A stretch of DNA of 64,000 nt, taken from assembly GCF_954871325.1 (NCBI RefSeq), contig NC_088776.1, forward strand, positions 48,874,569 through 48,938,568, read 5' to 3'. The notes under the pieces are model-generated. The model was given only the letters and a program-made list of their open reading frames with translations. It had not been told where the DNA came from and made no database searches. Position 1 is the stretch's first letter; the number at the start of each line of letters is the position of its first letter. Position numbers and translations under genes: made by a program. This DNA comes from Gordionus sp. m RMFG-2023. Taxonomy: Eukaryota > Nematomorpha > Gordioida > Chordodea > Parachordodidae. This document shows positions 37,045-47,041 of the stretch, one piece after another.

Positions 37045-37262
37045 ATTTACTGGGACAGTTTAAAGATGTGGCCTCTTTTTTCATCTTAAAAATCTGGATT
37101 TAGCCTCATTTTAAAATGCTAAATCAAGATATTAGACAAACAAATATTAACTAAGCAACAATATTTTGCCTAATTCTAGAGGCTTATTTAATATTTGTTT
37201 GGCTAAAATCTTGATCTAACCGTTTTTAAAAATCAGCTATATAGAGCTTGTAACAACACTAG
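37045..37262. mobile_element. TAGTGTTGTTAA-family MITE, eroded left end
   Basis: It ends TTGTAACAACACTA and carries the inverted family body (GGCTAAAATCTTGATCTAAC, GTTTTTAAAAATCAGC), with the mirror half at about 37095-37160. It lies only 130 bp left of the giant element with the same terminus. Confidence 0.6.
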
Positions 37263-37439
37263 TATTGATATATGATTTCTTTTTCAATAATTGATTATTT
37301 GTCAAAACACATTAACATTATTAATACTTTGTGCTATATACTACCTTATTTATGTTTGTTTAAAACTCAAGCCCTCAAAACAGGAACAAATATATAGTGT
37401 TGTTAATCGGCTTAGCCGAGTCGGCTCGAACAGAGCTCA

Positions 37440-37960
37440 CCCAAATTTTGGGTCGTTTTTTTCGACTCTAACTCAAAGTTTTGGTCGTTTTTTACGACTT
37501 CGACCCGAGTTCAAGCCGAAAAAAACGACTTCGACCCAAAATATGGGTCGTTTTTTTCGACTCCGACCCAAGTCCAAGCCGAAAAAAACGACCTCGACCC
37601 AAAATATGGGTCGTTTTTTACGACTCCGACTAAAAATTTGGGTCGTTTTTTTCGACTTCGACCCAAAATATGGGTCGTTTTTTACGACTCCGACTAAAAA
37701 TTTGGGTCGTTTTTTTCGACTTCGACCCAAAATATGGGTCGTTTTTTACGACTCAAACTTGAAGTTTGGGTCATATTTTTCGACTCAAACTTGAAGTTTG
37801 GGTCGTATTTTTCGACTCCAACTCAAAGTTTGGGTCGTTTTTCTGACTCAGACTCAAACATCGGGTCGTTTTATTCAATCCGACCCAAAATATGGATCTT
37901 TTTTTTTAAAGTCGACTTAAAGTTAGGGTTGCTTTTTTTCACCCTTAACCCAATATCTAG
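37440..37960. repeat. subterminal GGGTCG palindromic array, left arm
   Basis: About a dozen units built on GACCCAAAATATGGGTCG or GACTCCGACT...GGGTCG with TTTTTT spacers. Each unit can fold on itself (GACCC against GGGTC). All open frames across it, on both strands (VVFFD/GRFFRLRP-type repeats), are artefacts. The mirrored array is at 43125-43620. Confidence 0.9.
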
Positions 37961-38099
37961 ATCATTTTTTTTGACCAAAAGTCAAATAACATTTAGTATA
38001 TATTAATATTATAGGCGGGAAAGTTACTTAAAGCTTCTTTAAATTATAATACTCTGGATTAACTATTCATCATAGTTATTTTTTAAAATTTTTAAGTGA

Positions 38100-39620
38100 A
38101 AATGCACCATAGAAAAGAGCCATTTGTTATGATGGTTATTTTTGAACTTTTTTAAATAAAATAGATAAAAATATATATTGTAGACATGTTAAATCAAAAT
38201 TTCAGTGAAGATGTACCATAGATAAGTGACAATTGTCATAATCGCCATTTTTGAGCCTTTTTGAGTTTTTTTAAAGGAAATAGCTAAAAATATATATTCT
38301 AAACATGTTAAATTAAAAATTCAGTGAGGATGTATCATAGATAGGTGACAATTGTCATAATCGTTATTTTTGAACTTTTTCAATTTTTTTAAAGGAAATA
38401 GCTAAAATTATATATTCAAAACATGTTAAATTAAAAATTCAATGAGGATGTATCATAGATAGGTGACAATTGTCATAATCGTTATTTTTGAACTTTTTTC
38501 AATTTTTTTAAAGGAAATAGCTAAAAATATATATTCTAAACATGTTAAATTAAAAATTCAGTGAGGATGTATCATAGATAGGTGACAATTGTCATAATCG
38601 CTATTTTTGAACTTTTTCAAATTTTTTTAAAGGAAATAGCTAAAAATATATATTCAAAACATGTTAAATTAAAAATTCAATGAGGATGTATCATAGGTAG
38701 GTGACAATTGTCATAATCGTTATTTTTGAACTTTTTTCAATTTTTTTAAAGGAAATATCTAAAAATATATATTCTAAACATGTTAAATTAAAAATTCAGT
38801 GAGGAAGTATCATATATAGGTGACAATTGTCATAATCGCTATTTTTGAACTTTTTCAAATTTTTTTAAAGGAAATATCTAAAAATATATATTCTAAACAT
38901 GTTAAATTAAAAATTCAGTGATGATGTATCATAGATAGGTGACAATTGTCATAATCGCTATTTTTGAACTTTTTCAAATTTTTTTAAAGGAAATAGCTAA
39001 AATTATATATTCTAAACATGTTAAATTAAAAATTCAGTGAGGATGTATCATAGATAGGTGACAATTGTCATAATCGTTATTTTTGAACTTTTTCAATTTT
39101 TTTAAAGGAAATAGCTAAAAATATATATTCTAAACATGTTAAATTAAAGATTCAGTGAGGATGTATCATAGATAGGTGACAATTGTCATAATCGCTATTT
39201 TTGAACTTTTTCAATTTTTTTAAAGGAAATAGCTAAAATTATATATTCAAAACATGTTAAATTAAAAATTCAGTGAGGATGTATCATATATAGGTGACAA
39301 TTGTCATAATCGCTATTTTTGAACTTTTTCAAATTTTTTTAAAGGAAATAGCTAAAAATATATATTCTAAACATGTTGAATTAAAAATTTAAGAGGATGT
39401 ATCATAGATAGGTGACAATTTTCATAATCGCTATTTTTATCATTTTTTAAAGAAAATAGCTAAAAATATATATTCTAAACATGTTAAATTAAAAATTCAG
39501 TGAGGATGTATCATAGATAGGTGACAATTGTCATAATCGTTATTTTTAAACTTTTTCCAATTTTTTTAAAGCAAATAGCTAAAGATATATATCCTAAACA
39601 TGTTAAATTAAAATATCAGT
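38100..39620. repeat. 118-bp tandem array, left arm, about 12 copies
   Basis: Each unit carries AGGTGACAATTGTCATAATC, TTTTTTTAAAGGAAATAGCT and CTAAACATGTTAAATTAAA. TGACAATTGTCA is a perfect 12-bp palindrome and ACATGT a second small one. The outermost copies are more diverged and inner copies nearly identical, as expected if the array grows by unequal exchange. Confidence 0.92.
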
Positions 39621-40846
39621 GAGGAGGTATCATAGATAAGGGACAAAAAATGTTATTATATATACGAGTAGTAAGGTACATAATAATTTTTAAGTGATAA
39701 AATGAGATGCTAATATATTTCTTGTAATTTTAATTTATAAAAAAATTCTTAAATATGTTATTGTCATAGACTGGGTCAGAAAATCAACTATCACATAAAC
39801 TCATCTATGTTTTATTCATATTATATTAAGTTTGAGGATATTAAAATATTTCCTCTTTGAAGTTTCTAGTTAGGATAAAATTTACTTGGCACATCTTACA
39901 ATGATATTTATACCTTGTTTTTTTTTCGAGAATAAATTTTATGCGATATTTCATGAAGGAAATTACATATCATTGTACAGAGAAATAACTTTGTATATAT
40001 TATCTGCACCAATATCTTTTATATCAATCTCTATCGATGACATTTTAAATTATATTGGAAAACTAGATTGTGTAGATTTATAATTATTAATTTAAAGGAT
40101 TAAGATTTTAGAATTAATTATAAATATATCTTAATAATTTTTATATGCATTTAATATTTAAAATCTCTCGTTATAAGCCTATTTAGCAAGAAAAATATTG
40201 ACTAATCCTGAAATTACAATAATAGATATCTATACCTTTATATAATCTATGAGAAAAATTGCTCTCATAATATTCTTTTTAATAAAATAGTGAATAATTA
40301 ACGCCTGAAAAAAAGTATAGCGCTTTATAACATGGTTCAAAGTTAATCCCAGTATCAATTTTAATGTGTAAAACATTTAAGAAATGATTTAAATTGGAGA
40401 ACTTTTATTAATAAAATTTATGTTAATAATATTAAATTATAATTTTAAAAACAAAAAATGAATAAAATAAAAAAATTTAGATTTATACCCCTAAAAATAA
40501 TAAAAAAAAATTTGGAAAGTTAAAAAAAATGATTATTAATCATATCCTTATCCCTAAAAATGAAGAAAAGAAAAAATCTCAACAAATTTGCCGTCTAGCT
40601 GGCACCACTAAAAGTAAAATAAAATATCTTTTATAATTTTAGAATTTAAATAGTCACTTCACTTCCATATGGAATTTTTAAACTAATAAAACAATAAATT
40701 TTTTAAATAAGTATTTGCGATTCCGGATGCATTTTTTCAATTAAAATATGAATTTTTTTAAATATAATTTAATAATTTAGGCGAGCCATATTTTTCATAA
40801 ATGTAGTGTTAAGTCGAGTTTTTTTAAGTCGTACTGTAATTCTGAG

Positions 40847-41044
40847 CGTTTTCCGTACCTTTGCATGTTGGCTAAAGATTTTTTGTCGCAGCAAAGTACA
40901 TCCGTTGAGAGCGAGCGTGTCTTCTCAAGAGGGGTGGACACCGTAACAAAGAAAAGAAATCGCATGGCCTCCGAAACACTTAAACAGTGTTTATGTTTAA
41001 ATTCATGGGATATCAATATCATGAATAATAAATTTTATACATAA
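40847..41044 (+). mobile_element. hAT transposase C-terminal dimerisation domain
   Basis: The plus strand is open as RFPYLCMLAKDFLSQQSTSV, ESERVFSRGVDTVTKKRNRM and ASETLKQCLCLNSW to a stop at 41042-41044. The pattern (LAKDFL, TSVxSERVFS, KRNRM, ETLKQ..CLNSW) is the hAT dimerisation region. It lies in the unique centre of the fold-back element. No catalytic core was found upstream inside the element, so this copy appears non-autonomous. The minus-strand frame at 40795-41022 is a shadow. Confidence 0.88.
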
Positions 41045-41999
41045 TTTTTATATCTATATATATTGTTAAATTAAATTTTTTGTACATTAATAAATATATA
41101 TAATTTAAATAAAAATATTTAAACTATAAATGTATCAAATATTTAAGATGATTTGAGCTTAGTATTCTTGTTTCAGGCTGTTGTTTTTTATGAATACTGG
41201 AGAATATTAGTGTTTTAATATTATTTGACTAAATTGATATTAAGATTTAGAATTTTGAACACTTGAGAAAAATTACAAATTAAAATTGATACTGGGATTA
41301 ACTTTGAACCATGTTATAAAGCGCTATACTTTTTTTCAGGCGTTAATTATTCACTATTTTATTAAGAAGAATATTATGAGAGCAATTTTTCTCATAGATT
41401 ATATAAAGGTATAGATATCTATTATCGTAATTTCAGGATTAGTCAATATTTTTCTTGCTAAATAGGCTTATAACGAGAGATTTTAAATATTAAATGCATA
41501 TAAAAATTATTAAGATATATTTATAATTAATTCTAAAATCTTAATCCTTTAAATTAATAATTATAAATCTACACAATCTAGTTTTCCAATATAATTTAAA
41601 ATGTCATCGATAGAGATTGATATAAAAGATATTGGTGCAGATAATATATACAAAGTTATTTCTCTGTACAATGATATGTAATTTCCTTCATGAAATATCG
41701 CATAAAATTTATTCTCGAAAAAAAAACAAGGTATAAATATCATTGTAAGATGTGCCAAGTAAATTTTATCCTAACTAGAAACTTCAAAGAGGAAATATTT
41801 TAATATCCTCAAACTTAATATAATATGAATAAAACATAGATGAGTTTATGTGATAGTTGATTTTCTGACCCAGTCTATGACAATAACATATTTAAGAATT
41901 TTTTTATAAATTAAAATTACAAGAAATATATTAGCATCTCATTTTATCACTTAAAAATTATTATGTACCTTACTACTCGTATATATAATAACATTTTTT

Positions 42000-42900
42000 G
42001 TCCCTTATCTATGATACATCCTCACTGATATTTTAATTTAACATGTTTAGAATATATATTTTTAGCTATTTTCTTTAAAAAATGATAAAAATAGCGATTA
42101 TGAAAATTGTCACCTATCTATGATACATCCTCTTAAATTTTTAATTCAACATGTTTAGAATATATATTTTTAGCTATTTCCTTTAAAAAAATTTGAAAAA
42201 GTTCAAAAATAGCGATTATGACAATTGTCACCTATCTATGATACATCCTCACTGAATTTTTAATTTAACATGTTTAGAATATATATTTTTAGCTATTTCC
42301 TTTAAAAAAATTGAAAAAAGTTCAAAAATAACGATTATGACAATTGTCACCTACCTATGATACATCCTCACTGAATTTTTAATTTAACATGTTTAGAATA
42401 TATATAGCTATTTCCTTTAAAAAAATTTGAAAAAGTTCAAAAATAGCGATTATGACAATTGTCACCTATCTATGATACATCCTCACTGAATTTTTAATTT
42501 AACATGTTTAGAATATATATTTTTAGCTATTTCCTTTAAAAAAATTGAAAAAAGTTCAAAAATAACGATTATGACAATTGTCACCTACCTATGATTCATC
42601 CTCACTGAATTTTTAATTTAACATGTCTACAATATATATTTTTAGCTATTTCCTTTAAAAAAATTGAAAAAAGTTCAAAAATAACGATTATGACAATTGT
42701 CACCTATCTATGATACATCCTCACTGAATTTTTAATTTAACATGTTTAGAATATATATTTTTAGCTATTTCCTTTAAAAAAACTCAAAAAGGCTCAAAAA
42801 TGGCGATTATGACAATTGTCACTTATCTATGGTACATCTTCACTGAAATTTTGATTTAACATGTCTACAATATATATTTTTATCTATTTCATTTAAAAAA
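42000..42900. repeat. 118-bp tandem array, right arm, about 7 copies
   Basis: Inverted counterpart of 38100-39620 with the same unit but fewer copies. The difference explains most of the length difference between the two arms. Confidence 0.92.
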
Positions 42901-43124
42901 GTTCAAAAATAACCATCATAACAAATGGCTCTTTTCTATGGTGCATTTTCACTTAAAAATTTTAAAAAATAACTATGATGAATAGTTAATCCAGAGTATT
43001 ATAATTTAAAGAAGCTTTAAGTAACTTTCCCGCCTATAATATTAATATATACTAAATGTTATTTGACTTTTGGTCAAAAAAAATGATCTAGATATTGGGT
43101 TAAGGGTGAAAAAAAGCAACCCTA

Positions 43125-43620
43125 ACTTTAAGTCGACTTTAAAAAAAAAGATCCATATTTTGGGTCGGATTGAATAAAACGACCCGATGTTTGAGTCTGA
43201 GTCAGAAAAACGACCCAAACTTTGAGTTGGAGTCGAAAATACGACCCAAACTTCAAGTTTGAGTCGAAAAATACGACCCAAACTTCAAGTTTGAGTCGAA
43301 AAATATGACCCAAACTTCAAGTTTGAGTCGTAAAAAACGACCCATATTTTGGGTCGAAGTCGAAAAAACGACCCAAATTTTTAGTCGGAGTCGTAAAAAA
43401 CGACCCATATTTTGGGTCGAAGTCGAAAAAAACGACCCAAATTTTTAGTCGGAGTCGTAAAAAACGACCCATATTTTGGGTCGAGGTCGTTTTTTCGGCT
43501 TGGACTTGGGTCGGAGTCGAAAAAAACGACCCATATTTTGGGTCGAAGTCGAAAAAAACGACCCAAACATTGAGTCGGAGTCGAATAAAACGACCCGAGC
43601 TTTGGGTCGGGGTCGCGACT
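43125..43620. repeat. subterminal GGGTCG palindromic array, right arm
   Basis: Mirror of 37440-37960, with unit order partly changed. It ends TTTGGGTCGGGGTCGCGACT before the terminal repeat. Confidence 0.9.
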
Positions 43621-43649
43621 CGCGGCGTTTTAACAACACTACAAATATA

Positions 43650-45235
43650 CTAGGAACGCCCGCTTCTTAAAATTTCTAGGAGCAGATACCTAAATTTTAT
43701 AAAAACCCGAAACGGTTCTACAAACTGTTGTGATTCATTTTAGAGGAATTGTATCTACTTAAGGTTTAATTTTTTTTCATTTTTTACTAACTGTTGGAAC
43801 TGATAACAAAAACCCTTGGAATCTAATAAAATCTAAAAACGCCGAATTAAAGTTCGATGTTCTGATTTAATATAAAAAATGATCTTGATTTATTTTTAAA
43901 AATCGGTATATAGGCATATAAATTTTTGTATAAAGCAAAATATTTTCTCTCAATAAAAATTTAACAAATATAGTTTACTCTTCCTAACTTTTTTATCCCT
44001 AAAATTTTTCAATTCTGAAATGTTTTATTAAATAGGAAATTTGGTTTGCTTTTTGGGAATCAAACAATTTAATAACAACAAATTTATTGAAGATAATAAT
44101 TTTTAATTGAAAGATTTAAAACTTGACTTCGACATATATCATTAATTTTAAGCAATAATATAATATATATTTTTTTAAATTATATTAGACGGTCAGGAAT
44201 TTAGTTAGAAAAAATTTATTTAAAAAAACTTTGAAGTTTGATTTTCGAAATATAATTCACATTTAGTATTTGTATTACAACACCTAAATGAGCATATATT
44301 GCCGCCTAATTATTTTATTTGCGAATATTTTAAAAATATGATATACATATTACACATTATATACATATAACATATAAAATACTTATAACATATAATATAC
44401 GTATAAATATAATCCCTGAATAAAAAAGGCATATTTTTTCTTTTATTAAAAAAAATGTTATAATAAAAATTGTATAGCGAAAGAAATTCAAAATTTTGAT
44501 ATTTCACATGATTCACACATCGGACATTGTTCTATGCTTGCCTTTATATATCTAAATTTATTTTAAAATTGAGAATATAAAAAAAACTAAATAATACAAA
44601 AGAAACCGTTTTTTAGTCGTCTTGAATTAAACTATATTAGTTAAATTAATTAAAGAAGTCCTCCCCCACCAGTGCCGTAGAGAAGGAGGGGGGGGGGGGG
44701 TAGGGTTGAAACCCCACTATAACCTCCGAAAAAAATTTATTTTTTTAATATTTTTCTTATTGCAAATAATTTTATTTAAAAATGGTTTTCAATTTATAAA
44801 TAAAATTATATACGATATTAAAATGAAATATATTTAAAAAAACAAATGAGAATTTTTAATTTTAAATGATAACATGGTTTAAAAATATATATCAAAAATT
44901 ATAGGTAAAATATTAAATAACAATAAAAATATATTGTAAATTTTTTCTCGCATAGTTTATAAATTTAAATTAATTTTTTATAATTTTTAAATAAAAGAAA
45001 AATCATTTAATTTGGTAAATATAATGAGAAAGTAAAGGTAATCGCTAATATGTTTGGGATTAAAAATTTTAAACCTAGAGTAGTTTCTAGATAGTCCAAT
45101 CGCTTAAATATTGATGCCTACAATTGAGGATTTTTATAAAATAAATATTTTTACTCCCCTTATTGATACATTTTTATTTCAATAAAAGAAAGATTTATTA
45201 GTCACAATTTTATTTTAAACAGCTTTTATTTTCTT
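43650..45235. other. AT-rich stretch, no firm gene
   Basis: No confident coding sequence. It contains a G13 run at 44688-44700 preceded by CCAGTGCCGTAGAG (a hAT-like terminus). A possible extra terminal exon of WDR19 on the minus strand at 44488-44531 is discussed as a finding. Confidence 0.5.
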
Positions 45236-45239
45236 TTGC

Positions 45240-45681
45240 CGTTTGAGTCTAAATACACTTGAAACGCGAGAGGATATTAAGAAAATCTCAGTTTTATTCT
45301 GATGAATTATCAGGATCATATGATAAATTACTTTGTGATGTCGAATTTTGGTGACAGAAGAGACCAAAATATGCTTTGCAGGCCCTTTCCATGTATAATT
45401 GCACTTTAGATTCCCTGCCTAATATCAAAACATTGCTTTTTATCTTAGCTACCTTACCGATTAGCACCGGCACTAATGAAAGGTCTTTTTCAACTTTGAA
45501 AAGGTTAAAACCCTATTTAAGAAATAGCACCGGTGAAAGCCGTTTAAATGGATTCACAATATTAAATATTTATAAGGAGATTATTCTAGATAAAAATTTG
45601 ATTCTTGATGAATTAGTGAAATCTCAAATAAATGTAGATCTCTTTATAAATTCAAATTATAAAATAGCTATATTATTATAA
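45240..45681 (+). mobile_element. hAT (ZMYM1-like) transposase C-terminus
   Basis: The plus-strand frame ends at 45681 and encodes NIKTLLFILATLPISTGTNE, RSFSTLKRLKPYLRNSTGES and RLNGFTILNIYKEI, a very clear C-terminal dimerisation region of a ZMYM1-like hAT transposase. The open part starts near 45355; upstream sequence to about 45240 is broken. No catalytic core is present. It lies just downstream of the WDR19 stop codon on the opposite strand. Confidence 0.88.
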
Positions 45682-45779
45682 TATGATCTTAGTCATAAAA
45701 TTTTTATATTCAAAAAGTAATTATAATGAATTCTTAGTTATAATATTTATATATTATACTATTTTTAAAAAATATCGTC

Positions 45780-46035
45780 GCGTCTAATTTTTCAAACCCG
45801 GTCCTGCCAGAAATTATTTTAAAAAAGTTTTATCGGCCCGAACCCGAAATTTTTTTTAAAAAGTTTTGTCGGCCTAGCCCGAATTTATTTAAATATAGAA
45901 ATTCATTTTTATAATTACTCAAAATAAAAGATATATGTTATATGGCGTCTTGTTTTTATAAATAAAATCAAATATTTTTATTTCACATAAAAAATTTAAA
46001 AAAATTTCCAAGGCCCAACCCAACCCGTCCTAATA
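45780..46035. repeat. GCCCGGCCCGAA repeat, second copy
   Basis: Same order of CCCGAA units and the same tail (ATTACTCAAAATAAA, GATATATGTTAT, GGCGTCT) as 6784-7105. It ends AGGCCCAACCCAACCCG. Confidence 0.65.
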
Positions 46036-46519
46036 TACTCATTTGTATTAATTATATTATAATTGTTAAATTAGATTTTTTTAAATACCGCACAAGAATT
46101 ACTCATATTTTATTGTAATTCTATTTTTTTTAAATATAGTTATTTAGAATAAATTTTTAATATAATCTGTATAAAATTTATACATTTTGAAATTTATTTT
46201 ATTAAATAAATAATAAATAAAATCTATAATGAAATTCTCTGCAAAATTTGTTATATGCAAAAATTTAATTAAAATATTTATTTTTAACATAGAATAAGAT
46301 ATATTGAGTAATCATAAAAAATGGGAGGTTTGGGGGCGATTTTATTCTTCTTTCTACACCGAATGGATTGAATTAATTTACAATTGGCTAAACATTGATA
46401 ACATTTTCAGAATAATGCTTTCAGTCGCATATTAATCATAAATGGCCAAAATTTTGTTACTAATATTTATTTTATTTATGCTGACTACTATAGTGGTTAG
46501 ACACCAATAAAGCACAAAA

Positions 46520-46605
46520 TTGGCAAATTTTTAAAATGCGGTTTGGGGGTGAAGCCCACAAAAAATTTTAACCCCCCTGGATCAATTCTGGCTACGCCAC
46601 TGTCC
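46520..46605. mobile_element. CAGTGGCGTAGC-type hAT terminus
   Basis: TTTTAACCCCCCTGGATC then AATTCTGGCTACGCCACTG is the inverted form of the widespread hAT end CAGTGGCGTAGCCAGAATT. Only this end is clear; the rest of the element is not. Confidence 0.6.
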
Positions 46606-46795
46606 CCCACCAAGAAATATCGTCTTAAATCTATACTTTATAATGGGTAAAATGGCTAAGGGTAAAATGGCTAACCATCTGGTGGCATAACTATTAAAAT
46701 CTATTACAATACCCTCCTTATAGCCAAGCTCAAGGGCCTACAGTTGTATCACCTCATAATGCAAATTTAATTTTGTATTCTATTTAACATATTAA

Positions 46796-47041
46796 TTAAC
46801 TAAACTCTTTTGCCGCGCTTTTTAGGTAAGGAAAATTGCACGATGGGCAACAACCAATCATTTCAGATACCATCTTATCATCACGACTCCCCCCCTCGGT
46901 ATTTTCGATCTCGGATAAGACCGTTTTATTGAGTCTCAGTCCCGTCAAAATGCAATAAGGATGGCAATTGATTTCACCGCATTTTGAGCACACGATTTTG
47001 TAATTCTCGAAATCCGTTCCGCAAAATTTACAAGGCACGAG
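46796..47041 (-). CDS. WDR19: WDR19 last exon, zinc ribbon
   Basis: 246 bases including TAA, acceptor TTTATACCAG. Encodes LVPCKFCGTDFENYKIVCSK CGEINCHPYCILTGLRL, an acidic spacer with EGGSRDDK, then GCCPSCNFPYLKSAAKEFS and stop. The four CxxC-type pairs fit the CPFC..CPGC..PYC..CPHC ribbon of WDR19. The final CPMC pair of vertebrates is missing after this stop (see findings). Confidence 0.93.
   Translation of the reverse strand, partial: LVPCKFCGTDFENYKIVCSKCGEINCHPYCILTGLRLNKTVLSEIENTEGGSRDDKMVSEMIGCCPSCNFPYLKSAAKEFS

Larger units (their letters stand above)
37395..43641. mobile_element. giant fold-back hAT element with TSD
   Basis: 6247 bp from TAGTGTTGTTAATCGGC to GTTTTAACAACACTA, flanked by CAAATATA on both sides (37387-37394 and 43642-43649), so it moved as one unit. 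The arms are inverted copies: 37395 to about 40366 and about 41274 to 43641. From the outside in each arm has (1) GACCCAAAATATGGGTCG arrays, (2) a unique block, (3) an about 118-bp tandem array, (4) an about 700-bp unique block. The single-copy inner blocks differ by only a few bases in what I compared (for example 40271 region and its partner near 41370). The spacer 40367-41273 holds a hAT dimerisation domain. The terminus is shared with the MITE at 22280-22503. Confidence 0.93.

Noticed and set aside
37291-38006. Long ORFs of GRFFRLRP/VVFFD type on both strands, and their mirror copies at 43042-43670
   Set aside because: They are translations of the GGGTCG subterminal arrays; the periodic composition explains all of them.
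38100-39620. Regular repeats as a possible CRISPR-like array
   Set aside because: The units are contiguous about 118-bp tandem repeats without unique spacers, in a eukaryotic transposon.
39886-40083. 65-residue ORF repeated identically on the opposite strand at 41561-41758
   Set aside because: The duplication is due to the inverted arms; no domain was recognised and there is no evidence for translation. It was not listed as a gene.
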